Positions 1-12,000 of a stretch of DNA of 64,000 nt are shown piece after piece. The notes below the pieces were generated by a model. The model saw only the letters and a program-made list of their open reading frames with translations, had not been told where the DNA came from and did not search any database. The DNA lies in contig CM017568.1 in the NCBI GenBank assembly GCA_007844125.1, positions 11,355,854 to 11,419,853 of the forward strand, in the 5' to 3' direction. Positions within the stretch are counted from its first letter, which is position 1, and each line of letters starts with the position of its first letter. Source of the DNA: Sinonovacula constricta. Taxonomy: Eukaryota; Mollusca; Bivalvia; Cardiida; Solecurtidae. The position numbers and the translations under genes were made by a program.

Positions 1-27
1 TATCGGCTGCATCATCCATGCTGCCAC
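1..27 (-). CDS. FCHSD2: FCHSD/Nervous wreck exon o, 5' part only (linker before SH3b)
   Basis: Immediately above base 27 there is a strong acceptor on the minus strand, a T-rich run followed by CCCCCAG. Phase 1 from exon n gives GGSMDDAAD, a plausible inter-SH3 linker. The exon runs off the window edge, so the second SH3 domain and the C-terminal proline-rich tail lie outside. The assignment rests on the splice site and phase, not on a recognisable motif. Confidence 0.7.
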
Positions 28-401
28 CTGGGGGAGAAAATAAAGTAAAAGAATGCATATTCAATTACAAGATATTTTTTTTCATAATGATAAAAGTTGT
101 TTTGGATAAATCTCAATGATAACCTTTGAGTTACTACAAACAGTGGTAGGAATGGGTAAATAAATAGAAAGGTAGCAAGGGGGAGGTTTGGTAGACTAAA
201 GCATGGTTAATTTAGCTCACTCAGCATTCAGTGGTTATCTCAACACTCACCTACACTATTATATATTCATATATATAGATGGTACTATTTCAATAATAAG
301 TTAAACACAGGGGTATACCTAGCTTGTAGGCTACATTGCAACTTATAAGCAGTACCCTGACAAGCCAGGTTATTCTGACAATAAGTGCATAATGGTTATT
401 C

Positions 402-853
402 TCCAAGTTCAGGGTTCATACAGCCATCCCATGCCAAAATTCAAGCACTTTTTTAAACACTTTTTAAGCACTTTATCCCATTTTTTAAGCACGTTTCTTT
501 TTTTCCCGACGCCATTGTGTTGTTTACAAAGGGGCGCATCTCCGACGTATTTGTACCCAAACTAGTTCGAACTGCTTGAAATTCGTCCCCTTACTATTTA
601 CAACTACGAACAATTTATATATTTTGATACTAAATTCGATTGTCTGTTTAAAACTTTCGACATTTTAACATGATCTTAGTCATTTATTCATTTTTAAGCA
701 TGTTTTTAGAGAAAATTAAGCACTTTTTAAGCACTTTTTAAGAGAGTATTTAAAATCAAGGACTTTTAAGGACTTTTTTTCATTTTTAAGCACTTTTTAA
801 GAAAGGGGCTCAAATTTAAGCACTTTTTAAGACTGTGCGAACCCTGAAGTTGG
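402..853. mobile_element. MITE-like element with TTAAGCACTTTTT runs
   Basis: The two ends are imperfect inverted copies. The left is CCAAGTTCAGGGTTC followed by ATACAG. The right, reverse-complemented, is CCAACTTCAGGGTTC followed by GCACAG. Inside, blocks of TTTTTAAGCACTTTTTAAG recur near both ends. It lies in the intron between exons n and o and has no ORF. A non-autonomous DNA transposon is the simplest reading; no target-site duplication was firmly identified. Confidence 0.6.
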
Positions 854-892
854 ATCTTAAGTTGCTGAATAGAGCCTTCTGTATGTTGAAAT

Positions 893-1122
893 GTTACATA
901 CATGTGAACTCTCCCACTTTTAGAGGGAGACTCCCTCTTTAAAGGTTCAACATAATTTTAACATGAGGTTGTTGTTTTTTTTACACATTTTCAGAAATCT
1001 CCCTACATGGAAACAGATAACTTCCTTCTCTGTTTATATGAAAATAACAATTCTCCCACTTTGCAAGAGAAAAATCTCCAATTTTGGCTTCAGAAAAGAT
1101 TCACATATTGTATGCTGTTACC
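893..1122 (+). mobile_element. Dispersed repeat 'GAACTCTCCC', copy 1
   Basis: About 230 bp beginning GTGAACTCTCCCAC and ending near ATTCACATATTGTATG. The same sequence recurs at 42655-42873 (minus) and 46250-46425 (plus), sharing a TTTATATGAAAATAACA core and AACTTCCTTC. The ends look inverted (CATACATGTGAAC against TTCACATATTGTATG), which suggests a MITE. It sits about 40 bp from the donor of exon n. Confidence 0.6.
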
Positions 1123-1159
1123 ATACTAAATGGTTGATACTCCAAGACAGAGATCTTAC

Positions 1160-1280
1160 CTTGTTGACTAGTGCCTTCTGTATGTTGACTGTACGTGTCC
1201 TCACTGGTTGTTATACTACCCTCCAGTATGGTGATATAGTTCTCAGGAATAAACCCAACCAAACCCTTGGAATTCTTAGC
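1160..1280 (-). CDS. FCHSD2: FCHSD/Nervous wreck exon n (end of SH3a and inter-SH3 linker)
   Basis: This exon encodes residues 473-512 plus one base. It starts AKNSKGLVGFIPENYITIL, completing the SH3 domain with the conserved PENY (residues 484-487). It then runs into a Ser/Thr-rich linker ending EGTSQQ. The acceptor is TTCAG above 1280 and the donor GTAAGA below 1160. The exon is 121 bp. A MITE ends about 40 bp beyond the donor. Confidence 0.95.
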
Positions 1281-1578
1281 CTGAATAATAGGAGATATGA
1301 AGTTTTATTCATTACTACAAGGAACATTTACATTGGCTAAAAGAGTTATTTTTACAAGCTAAGCAAAAACATGATTTACCTTGCTTTACATTAGGTTCAC
1401 TGTAATTCAGCTTAAATGATATTTAAAAATAGTTACATTACTTAACAGCTTAAACCAGACATAACTGACTATTATAACCATGCTTCTGATAAAAAAAATA
1501 ACTTGTTTGCAAAATCCAGCTAGTTTCTGGTGGTGTAAGGCCCTGGATAAATGTCTGGCTAAAACCACCAGCACATCA

Positions 1579-2224
1579 GAGGTCAGCATTATAGGTCAGC
1601 ACACCAGAGGTCAGCATATCAGAGGTCAACATTATAGGTCAGCACACCAGAGGTCAGCATATCAGAGGTCAGCATTATAGGTCAGCACACCAGAGGTCAG
1701 CATATCAGAGGTCAGCATTATAGGTCAGCACACCAGAGGTCAGCATTATAGGTCAGCACACCAGAGGTCAGCATATCAGAGGTCAGCATTATAGGTCAAC
1801 ACACCAGAGGTCAGCATTATAGGTCAGCACACCAGAGGTCAGCATATCAGAGGTCAGCATTATAGGTCAACACACCAGAGGTCAGCATTATAGGTCAGCA
1901 CACCAGAGGTCAGCATATCAGAGGTCAGCATTATAGGTCAGCACACCAGAGGTCAGCACATCAGAGGTCAGCATTATAGGTCAGCACACCAGAGGTCAGC
2001 ATATCAGAGGTCAGCATTAAAGGTCAGCACACCAGAGGTCAGCATTTTAGGTCAGCAAACCAGAGGTCAGCATTATAGGTCAGCACACCAGAGGTCAGCA
2101 TTATCGGTCAGCACACCAGAGGTCAGCACATCAGAGGTCACCATTATAGGTTACCATTATAGGTCAGCACACCAAAGGTCAGCATTAAAGGTCATCACAC
2201 CAGAGGTCAGCATTATAGGTCAGC
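1579..2224. repeat. Minisatellite of AGGTCAGCA.. units (about 44 AGGTCA copies)
   Basis: The array is built from 14-16 bp units of the types CAGAGGTCAGCATAT, AGGTCAGCATTAT and AGGTCAGCACACC. These are grouped into a 44-bp or so super-unit. I count about 44 exact AGGTCA hexamers in about 645 bp, all on the plus strand. It lies in the intron between exons m and n. Confidence 0.93.
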
Positions 2225-2420
2225 AGGAAACTCCCTCCACAAGAAAGTTCTTGCACAGATAGACCTTAAACCAACATTGTGAAAGCTAAGAAGATTTAAG
2301 TATGAGTTTTAACACTTTCATGGGGACCTCTTCCAATGAACAATTGAGGGAGAAAAAAAAGGCTTTAAAAGTAAAAAAAAAAAATCTTTTTTTTTTAATG
2401 AAAACATTTTGTTTACTTAC

Positions 2421-2504
2421 TCTGACCCATCCATCACCATCCCCATTGGCGATGATCTCTAGTTCCTCATTCTCCCCCATATCCAACTCATCTGGTTTGC
2501 TGGC
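2421..2504 (-). CDS. FCHSD2: FCHSD/Nervous wreck exon m (SH3a core)
   Basis: This exon encodes residues 445-472. It starts ASKPDELDMGENEELEII and ends GDGDGWVR. PDEL, the acidic RT-loop and the ligand-contacting tryptophan (residue 470) make it the core of an SH3 domain. The EL.....GDGDGW.(R/K) form is characteristic of the first SH3 domain of FCHSD/Nwk. In fly and mammals this domain contacts WASP/N-WASP and dynamin-type ligands (family knowledge). The acceptor is GCAG above 2504 and the donor GTAAGT below 2421. The exon is 84 bp. Confidence 0.96.
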
Positions 2505-3014
2505 CTGCACATCAAAAACATGTGGTTTTTAGATATATTTTTCTATTCATAGCATTACCATATAAACAAAATAGAAAATTAAATAAAGAATATGAATAAA
2601 AATGTGATTTAAGAATTTAATTTTCTTTAAAGTTAAATGCTTTTGCAAAGTTCCCATAAAAAGTTGTTCAGACTATTACCATTTTCATAATTATTATAGA
2701 GCTAAATTAACTATTGTCTTCAACAACTGCTTTTTGCTAAGTGAAAAGGTGACAGCGAAGTGTTGAAGTTTGATGACTGTCGCATATAGGGCAGATCCTA
2801 TTTAGACAGCACCCAGCTAGAGCTGGCTGATCTCATACTACATATACTTTTTTATTTGATTTCTAAACCTTGACGAAACATTAAATAATACAAGCTCAAT
2901 AATTAATCTTTTCTTAGTGAAGTTAAGTATATATGTATAGTCTTTAATATATATAATGCTCAAAACTTTAAAAACCTACTTTAAGAAATATATTATGACA
3001 ATTATCTCACATAC
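2505..3014 (-). other. Intron between exons l and m
   Basis: No gene is seen. A short degenerate piece near 2785-2850 (CAGATCCTA..., CTGGCTGATCT) resembles fragments near 4999-5060, 57080-57150 and 63975-64000 and is probably a relic of one dispersed repeat. The rest is AT-rich unique sequence. Confidence 0.6.
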
Positions 3015-3164
3015 ATGGAATTCATAGACAGATCGACACTTAATAGGGTATTGACTAGAATGGCCTTTCATAGAGATCTCAGACCCTGGGACATCAAACG
3101 TGTCATCGAGGAAATCATCGTCTACATCATAGTGGGTGTACGTCTGCTCTTCTTCATGGGATTG
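3015..3164 (-). CDS. FCHSD2: FCHSD/Nervous wreck exon l (linker and start of SH3a)
   Basis: This exon encodes residues 395-444. It starts QSHEEEQTYTHYDVDDDFLD, and ends IKCRSVYEFH. CRSVYEF is the first strand of the SH3 domain, equivalent to the ALYDY motif (CKALYSY-like in Nwk). The segment before it, DDTFDVPG, matches the short acidic lead-in seen before SH3a in this family. The acceptor is CTCAG above 3164 and the donor GTATGT below 3015. The exon is 150 bp, phase 0. Confidence 0.94.
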
Positions 3165-3241
3165 CTGAGAAAAAGAGCACCAAAATTAATCATTAGTAAG
3201 TCTTTAGTTTGACTGGAGTTACATTGTACGTACACAATTGC

Positions 3242-3370
3242 TGTTATATTGGCAACGTGTGGCTATTATTGGTGGACAAAGACCTCCAGACTGAGGAGAA
3301 CCAATGTCACCGCTCAGCTAGAAGACATCCCCCAATCAAACCTTTTGGCAAGGGCTAGTGCTTTAACCCA
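3242..3370 (-). mobile_element. SINE family B fragment (degenerate)
   Basis: The fragment shows the family B order GGCAACGT, ATTATTGGTGGA, AAGACCTCCAGAC and CAGCTAGAAGACATC. It is much decayed and lacks the tRNA-like end. It lies in the intron between exons k and l. Confidence 0.45.
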
Positions 3371-3943
3371 AGTAGTGAGTGAATGAAGAGTTCTGGCGAT
3401 CGGATAATTACCAATCAGCCTTTTATATTCTTGTCTAATTCCCAGCTACTTTATGACTTAATTGAGAATTTATTATAGAAAAGATTTGACATTTATTCCA
3501 AAAGATATCAACTTGTACTAATGTAATGGTTGTATCGAAACAACTCACCAATAACAAATGTAATGACAGTATACTATTATCAGTGCCCTAATTATTTTAT
3601 GAAATGCTGTTAACTTAATATAAACAACCTGATCAATATTGTATTTTTATTCATATTCATGTAATAGTTGCCAGGAGAGGCTGGTGGCTTGTTCTATAAA
3701 TAGCTATGTTGTGCATACAAAGACAGTATTCAGTCCATAGAAATCATATTTATGATGTTACATGTAAACTTCCATTAAAACATATCAACATGCAGCAGTA
3801 AGTAAGAACTTCTAAAGTAACCATATCTTGTTTGTATTTTTTATGATATTATTATTTTCTATACTATTTTTTGCTCAGAGTGTGGGACAGAGTGAGCCTT
3901 AAGAAGTGAGTGAGAACAAAGTATCTGGGCATATAATACTTAC

Positions 3944-4065
3944 ATGACTGACACCAGAGCTCTCTGTCCGCAGGGATGTATGACTGGGAGTCCGAGGTAG
4001 GTCCTGGTCATCATCCAACCCAAGGTTGTCCACATTGGCACTCGAAAGCCAGTCATCTACATTCA
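3944..4065 (-). CDS. FCHSD2: FCHSD/Nervous wreck exon k (acidic linker)
   Basis: This exon encodes residues 354-394. It starts with a valine whose codon is split with exon j, then NVDDWLSSANVDNLGLDDDQ, and ends SSGVSH. The linker is acidic and Ser/Thr-rich. The DDW element is a plausible Nwk/FCHSD linker feature, but sequence conservation here is low. The acceptor is GCAG above 4065 and the donor GTAAGT below 3944. The exon is 122 bp and ends in phase 0. Confidence 0.9.
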
Positions 4066-4309
4066 CTGCAGAGATAATACACATGTTGTGTCAGACTTTA
4101 AAAATAAGTGAAGACCAGTTCTCTGATTTTTATCCATTCAAAGATTTTTGTCGAACTTATATAACTTGTAGGAAAATATATGCTCACTGGAATAAGCTAC
4201 TGAAAACAGCAATGCTTTATTTTCTTTTTTAAAATGATGTTAATCATACCTACCTGAATGATAATTTTACATATATGTTCTAGTTTTGTTTGTTTTAGTT
4301 TTGTTGTGG

Positions 4310-4538
4310 TTATATATCACAGTAAAAATTATGGTCTTTATGGCCATGTCAAGTTATTTTGATGGAGGAAGACCCCAGACAAATGTCTGAGTAGAACCAC
4401 TGGCAAACAGCAGGTCAGCTAGAAACCATTCCCACATTAATTCCTTTGCCCCAAATGGGACTTGAACCCACACTATGAGAAGCTAAGCAGTCAGAGGAGT
4501 TACAAGTCGGCAACTCTGCCACCACGTCATGGGCACCC
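4310..4538 (-). mobile_element. SINE family B (tRNA-Ser/Leu-like) copy
   Basis: Read on the minus strand, the element starts with a tRNA-like head (box B-like GGGTTCAAGTCCC). It continues through the shared body with TGGTTCTACTCAGAC and GGGGTCTTCCTCCA. The body shares GGAGGAAGACCCCAGA with the copy at 52935-53162. Confidence 0.65.
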
Positions 4539-5070
4539 TCTTTTATTGTTTTATTTAATGTGCTGCAATGATGCCATTTTTTAAATTATATTTACTTATA
4601 TAATATATTTAATTTTAAAAATATATTGCAATCTTTATTTATGCACTTCATGTCAGGGTATTTGTAATTGTACTAAAAATGCCAAAACATATGGCTAACA
4701 TGTATGAAAATCTAAAGTCAACATTTCAATTGCAATTGCTAAAAATGTAAATAAGAAGACAAAGAGAATTAATTTAAAAATCAATATATATACATGTAAT
4801 TCCTTGATTGTAGACATTTGGTAAATGGATACACATATTGTTAAAAAAAAAATCCATTTTTTTTATCTATTTGGAAATCTTCAGATTGCAAAATGCAAAG
4901 CAACTTGCTATAATTGTTGATAACCAATGAAACATCTTATACAGTCTCTAAAAGCAGAAGTTAATACTAAGCGACTTATTGCCAGAAACAATAACAAAAT
5001 GTGCAGATCCTGATCAGATAGCTGGGAGTCTCCCACCATAGAACTGGTTGATCTGGATCTTCAATATTTT

Positions 5071-5300
5071 CCTTAGCAGGGTCAATTCATGCTTAGCAGG
5101 GTCAATTCATGCTAAGCAGGGTCAATTCATGCTTAGCAGGGTCAATTCATGCTAAGCAGGGTTAATTCATGCTTAGCAGGGTCAATTCATTCTAAGCAGG
5201 GTCAATTTAGGCTAAGCAGGGTCAATTCATGCTTAGCAGGGTCAATTCATGCTTAGCAGGGTCAATTCATGCTAAGCAGGGTCAATTCACGCTTAGCAGG
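5071..5300. repeat. 20-bp tandem array, 11.5 copies
   Basis: The unit is GCTTAGCAGGGTCAATTCAT, exactly 20 bp, with eleven full copies and one half. Units carry either GCTTAGC or GCTAAGC, which are reverse complements of each other, in a mostly alternating order. It lies in the intron between exons j and k. Confidence 0.95.
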
Positions 5301-5694
5301 CAAACGTATGACTCTTTCATTCATAATTCATCTATAGCTTTGAAAATTCACATGACTTTGTTGTTTTTCTATAAAAGAGATTAAAGGATTTTAATAAATG
5401 TATGTCCAACTTGTAACAATAGATTTAAGGCTGAACCAGTCTACAAATAAACCCTTAGTTATGCAGATTCTGCTAATGATTGTGAATAGTTTGTAAAGGC
5501 GTAAAATGGCATATACATGCAGGATAGGGTTGACATAAAATCTGGTATACTCTTTTATGTTAATTTTATAACTTGTCATCGTACATCTTCCTTAATTGGC
5601 ACAGTAGAACCTTGTTTTTACAGAATCAGTCCTCCATAAAAAACCTATAAAAACAAACAACCTATAGTTTATGTTGTCGAAAATATGAACATAC

Positions 5695-5746
5695 CTCCAG
5701 CAGATCGCAGCATTTCTATTCGTGCCTCAGCTTTCATTTTGGCAGT
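5695..5746 (-). CDS. FCHSD2: FCHSD/Nervous wreck exon j (coiled coil)
   Basis: This exon encodes residues 337-353, TAKMKAEARIEMLRSAG, plus one base. It completes the short coiled coil begun in exon i; FCHSD2 has an A..KAE.R...L repeat at this position. The acceptor is TCAG above 5746 and the donor GTATGTTC below 5695. The exon is only 52 bp. It is separated from exon i by a 19.4-kb intron filled mainly by satellite DNA. Phase agrees with both neighbours. Confidence 0.9.
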
Positions 5747-6854
5747 CTGAAAATACAAAAATAGTAGAGACTTTTCATTTACATTCTAATGCAAACAATT
5801 AATTTGTAGGTTAGTGAATATAATGGTATGTTATTTTAGTTGTCAAAGGTGTTAAAATTATAATAATAAAATAATATTAAGGAAATTTTTACTCATATAT
5901 GACAGAGTTTATAACAGAATTTTATGACCTTATTTTAATATGACTGTGCCAATGATTTCTAATATGTAACCTAACAACCAAATTGTTGTTACATTTCTAC
6001 ATTACCAAATACAACTAGCATATATATTAAGTAAGTATTTGTATTTTGTATTTTGGGTTTTACAGCACACTGACACTTAATAGGTCATCAACGCAGAACA
6101 CAATGAAGGTTAATAAATAGGGTTTAATCAGGTTATAATTCATATAGGTGAGTAGAAATATCAAAATCTATAAGGTTAAAATAATATGAATTATAACTAA
6201 ATACAGGTTACTACAATAACAGTTTAAACATTTACAAAGTTAGCATAATAAACAGTTTAAAAAAAAATAACCTAATGAGAATACCAATCTCGTTCAGGAA
6301 GCAAACAAGCTTTGACTCAGTCAATGAGTAAAAGTTAAGGAAACATAGGATTCTCTATAGAGCAGTTTTCATTAGAATACAAATATGAGGCAAAGACATT
6401 TTATCAAGTAATTAAAATTACCCATATCAATGTCTCCTAAAGTGCTTATTAAAGATATATTAATGAGAACTTAATTGGCTGTTTGTAAAACACAGCCAAT
6501 TAGTCAGCCAAAACAATAACAATCAATTCCCTAATTGTATGATTCCAATTAATATACCCTTACATATTAGTAAGTAATTAAGGAGCACTGGCCTAATTAT
6601 AATTCTTAATAAGGACATTGATGTTCACTTTTAACTGATGAGCACCAATTAGTCACTTGATTATGAGTAATTCTCTAGATAAAGTACTACTGCATGTGTC
6701 AAGGGGAAAATATATATACTGTAGGATGAGATAGTTAAGGGCAGAGCAGTCAACTGCAGCAATTGCAAAACAAGGACCAGTACAAACAATTACAAAATAA
6801 TACAATTGTTTTAATATTCAGAAGAGCTAAACAAGGAAGATAGGGATGGGATTC

Positions 6855-7095
6855 GCCGGTATTTTTTCTGATATTGTGCAGCGACATTTATATCCTTATA
6901 GGACAGGGGCACTTATGAGGTGCCCAGGCACTGAACCCAGCCGGTTCATCATACTAACACCGATGAGTCAGGCATAATGCTGTCCCCTTAGCCCCAAGCA
7001 TTAGGAGGGAAGCCACTACTACCAACTTTAAAGTCTTTGGTTTAACCAGGCCAGGGTTTGCACCCGTGACCTCTCGATCTGCAAGCAGACGCTCA
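6855..7095 (-). mobile_element. Possible tRNA-derived SINE (third family)
   Basis: On the minus strand the element begins GAGCGTCTGCTTGCAGATCG followed by a box B-like GGGTGCAAACCC. It continues into a GC-richer body unlike its AT-rich surroundings. Only one copy is in the window, so the call rests on the tRNA-like head and composition. Confidence 0.4.
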
Positions 7096-9040
7096 CAAGG
7101 AAGATAAGGAACAGAGCAGCTACTTATAAAGGTAGATAAAAAATTTCTCTTAATGGATTGCTCAATTGGTATATCTCAATTTTAAAAAGGAGGAGACAAA
7201 ACATTATTATGAAGTAGACAGTGTACATGATGAAATATACATTTAACACATGCCTGTTCTCTGGAACATTGCTATACAGCTAATACGGACAAGAAGACAA
7301 CATATTGTTCCAGAATAAAAACTTAGCAAGATAGTTTTGTTCAGCAAAAGAAAATGACAAAACTGTTTCCTGTCCTGTTATAGAGTGAAAGATATTATGC
7401 ATTATTATGCATTTAGCACATGCCTGTGCTTGGAAACATTCCCATACCCCATCAAATATGAACAGGAAGGCAAAAACAGTTCCAGAATGTTTTGGCTGAA
7501 AATGATGTTCAGCAAAAGAAAACGGCAACCTGTTGCCTTGACCTTGCTTGTGCTGAAGTGAAATTGGCATTTAGCACATGCCTGTGCTTAGAAACAGTTT
7601 CATACCTATTCTCATATGGACAAGAAGGCAACAAATTCTTCCTGAATGTTTGGCAGAATAGTGATGCTCTGCAAGAGTAAATGGAAAATCTGTTTCCTTG
7701 ACATTGCCTGTGCTGAAGTGAAATATGCATTTAGCACAAGCCTGTGCGAGGGAAACATTTCCATACAGATTCTTACAAGGACAAGAGGGCAAGAAACGGT
7801 TCCAGAATGCTTAGCTGAATAGCTATGTTCTGAAGGATAAATGGCAAAAATGTTTCCTTGACCTTGCATGTGCTGAAGTGAAATATGCATTTAGCACATG
7901 CCTGTGCTCGGAAACATTTCCATACCTATGCTTATATGAACAAGAAGGCAAAAGACTGTTCCAGTATGCTTGGCATAATAGTTATGTTCATCAAGAGAAA
8001 ATGGCAAAACTGTTTCCTTGACCTTGCCTGTGCTGAAGTGAAATGTGCATTTAGCACATGCCTGTGCTTGGAAACATTTCCATACCTCATCAAATATGAA
8101 CAATAAGGGAAAAACATTTCCAGAATGCTTTGGCTGAAAATGATGTTCTGCAAGAGTAAATGGCAAAACTGTTTCCTTGACCTTGCATGTGATGAAGGGA
8201 AATATTCATTTAGCACATGCCTGTGCTTGGACACATTTCCATACCTATTCTTATATGGACAAGAGGGCAAAAAACTGTTCCAGTATGCTTAACACAATAG
8301 TTATGTTCACGAAGAGAAAATGGCAAAACTGTTTCCTTGACCTTGCCTGTGCTGAAGTGAAATATGCATTTAGCACATGCCTGTGCTTGGAAACATTTCC
8401 ATACCTCATCAAATATGAACAATAAGGGAAAACATTCCCAGAATGTTTTGGCTGAAAATGATGTTCTGCAAGAGTAAATGGCAAAACTGTTTCCTTGACC
8501 TTGCATGTGCTGAAGTGAACTATGCATTTAGCACATGCATGTGCTTGGAAACATTTCCATACCATTCTAATATAAACAAGAAGACAAAAAACTGTTCCAG
8601 TATGCTTAGCATCATAGTTATGTTCTGCAAGAGAAAATGACAAAACTGTTTCCTTGACCTTGCATGTGCTGAAGTGAAATGTTAATTTAGCACATGCCTG
8701 TGTTTGGAAACATTTCCATACCTATTCTTAAATGGACAAGAAGGCAAAAAACTGTTCCAGTATGCTTAACACAAAGTTATGTTCATCAAGAGAAAATGAC
8801 AAAACTGTTTCCTTGACCTTGCATGTGCTGAAGTGAAATGTTAATTTAGCACATGCCTGTGCTTGGAAACATTTCCATACCTATTCTTATATGGACAAGA
8901 AGGCAAAAACTGTTCCAGTATGCTTGGCATAATAGTTATGTTCTGCAAGAGTAAATGGCAAAACTGTTTCCTTGACCTTGCATGTGCTGAAGTGAAATGT
9001 GAATTTAGCACATGCCTGTGCTTGGAAACATTACAATACA

Positions 9041-12000
9041 TATTCTTATATGGACAAGAAGGCAAAAACTGTTCCAGTATGCTTGGCATAATAGTTATGT
9101 TCTGCAAGAGTCAATGGCAAAACTCTTTCATTGACCTTGCATGTGATGAAGGGAAATATTCATTTAGTACTTGCTTGTGCTTGGAAACATTTCCATACCT
9201 CATCAAATATGAACAATAAGAGAAAAACATTTCCAGCATGTTTTGGCTGAAAATGATGTTCTGCAAGAGAAAATGGCAAAACTGTTTCCTTGACCTTGCT
9301 TGTGCTGAAGTGAAATATGCATTTAGCACATGCCTGTGCTTGGAAACATTTCCATACCATTCTTATATGGACAAGAAGACAAAAAACTGTTCCAGTATGC
9401 TTGGCATAAAAGGTGTGTTCTGCAAGAGAAAATGGCAAAAGTGTTTCCTTGACCTTGCCTGTGCTGAAGTGAAATGTGCATTTAGCACATGCTTGTGCTT
9501 GGAAACATTTCAATACCATTCTAATATGAACAAGAAGGCAAAAAATTGTTCCAGTATGCTTGGCATAATAGTTATGTAGTTATGTTCTGCAAGAGTAAAT
9601 AGCAAAACTGTTTCCTTGACCTTGCATGTGATGAAGGGAAATATTCATTTAGCACATGCCTGTGCTTGGAAACATTTCCATACCTATTCTTATATGGACA
9701 AGAAGGCAAAAACTGTTCCAGTATGCTTGGCATAATAGTTATGTTCTGCAAGAGTAAATGACAAAACTGTTTCCTTGACCTTGCATGTGCTGAAGTGAAA
9801 TGTGAATTTAGCACATGCCTGTGCTTGGAAACATTACCATACATATTCTTATATGGACAAGACGGCAAAAACTGTTCCAGTATGCTTGGCATAATAGTTA
9901 TGTTCTGCAAGAGTCAATGGCAAAACTGTTTCCTTGACCTTGCATGTGATGAAGTGAAATATGCATTTAGCACATGCCTGTGCTTAGAAACATTTCCATA
10001 CCATTCTAATATGGACAAGAAGGCAAAAAATTGTTCCAGTATGCTTGGCATAATAGTTATGTTCTGCAAGAGAAAATGTCAAAACTGTTTCCTTGATCTT
10101 GCCTGTGCTGAAGTGAAATATGCATTTAGCACATGCCTGTGCCTGGAAACATTTCCATATCTATTCTTATATGAACAAGAAGGCAAAAGACAACACAGTA
10201 TGCTTGGCATAAGAGTTATGTTTGTTTATTGGGTTTATCGTCCCACCAACAGTATTTCAGTTAATAGTTATGTTCATCAAGAAAAAATGGCAAAACTGTT
10301 TCCTTGACCTTGCCTGTGCTGAAGTGAAATGTGAATTTAGCACATGCCTGTGCTTGGAAACATTTCCATACCTATTCTTATAACGACAAGAAGGCAAAAA
10401 ACTGTTCCAGGAATGCTCAGCTGAATAGCTATGTTCTGTAGGATAAATGGCAAAACTGTTTCCTTGACCTTGCATGTGCTGAAGTGAAATATGCATTTAG
10501 CACATGCCTGTGCTTGGAAACATTTCCATACCATTCTTATATGGACAAGAAGACAAAAAACTGTTCCAGTATGCTTGGCATAAAAGTTATGTTCTGCAAG
10601 AGAAAATGGCAAAAGTGTTTCCTTGACCTTGCCTGTGCTGAAGTGAAATGTGCATTTAGCACATGCTTGTGCTTGGAAACATTTCCATACCTATTCTTAT
10701 ATGGACAAGAAGGCAAAAACTGTTCCAGTATGCTTGGCATAATAGTAATGTTCTGCAAGAGTAAATGGCAAAACTGTTTCCTTGACCTAGCCTGTGCTGA
10801 AGTGAAATGTGCATTTAGCACATGCCTGTGCTTGGAAACATTTCCATACCTCATCAAATATGAACAATAAGGGAAAAACATTTCCAGAATGTTTTGGCTG
10901 AAAATTATGTTCTGCAAGAGTAAATGGCAAAACTGTTTCCTTGACCTTGCATGTGCTGAAGTGAAATATGCATTTAGCACATGCCTGTGCTTGGAAACAT
11001 TTACATACCATTCTAATATGGACAAGAAGGCATTGTTCCAGTATGCTTGGCATAATAGTTATGTTCTGCAAGAGTAAATGGCAAAACTGTTTGGCAAAAC
11101 TGTTTCCTTGACATTGCCTGTGCTGAAGTGAAATGTTAATTTAGCACATGCCTGTGTTTGGAAACATGTCCATACCTATTCTTATATGGACAAGAAGGCA
11201 AAAACTGTTCCAGTATGCTTGGCATAATAGTAATGTTCTGCAAGAGTAAATGGCAAAACTGTTTCCTTGACCTTGCATGTGCTGAAATGAAATATGCATT
11301 TAGCACATGCCTGTGCTTGGAAACATTTCCATACCTATTCTTATATGAAGAAGAAGGCAAAAGACTGTTCCAGTATGCTTGGCATAAAAGTTATGTTCAT
11401 CAAGAGAAAATGGAAAAACTGTTTCCTTGACCTTGCCTGTGCTGAAGTGAAATATGCATTTAGCACATGCCTGTGCTTGGAAACATTTCCATACCTATTC
11501 TTATATGAAGAAGAAGGCAAAAGACTGTTCCAGTATGCTTGGCATAAAAGTTATGTTCATCAAGAGAAAATGGAAAAACTGTTTCCTTGACCTTGCCTGT
11601 GCTGAAGTGAAATGTGCATTTAGCACATGCCTGTGCTTGGAAACATTTCCATACCTCATCAAATATGAACAATAAGAGAAAAAAAATTCCAGAATGTTTT
11701 GGCTGAAAATCATGTTCTGCAAGAGTAAATGGCAAAAACTGTTTCCTTGACCTTGCATGTGCTAAAGTGAAATATGCATTTAGCACATGCCTGTGCTTGG
11801 AAACATTTCCATACCTATTCTTATATGGACAAGAAGTCAAAAAATGTTCCAGTATGCTTGGCATAATAGTTATGTTCTGCAAGAGTAAATGGCAAAACTG
11901 TTTCCTTGACCTTGCATGTGATGAATGGAAACATTCATTTAGCACATGCCTGTGCTTGGAAACATTTCCATACCTATTCTTATATGGACAAGAAGGCAAA

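Noticed and set aside
963..1340. 125-codon plus-strand ORF
   Set aside because: It lies across a MITE and antisense to exon n; the real coding strand is minus.
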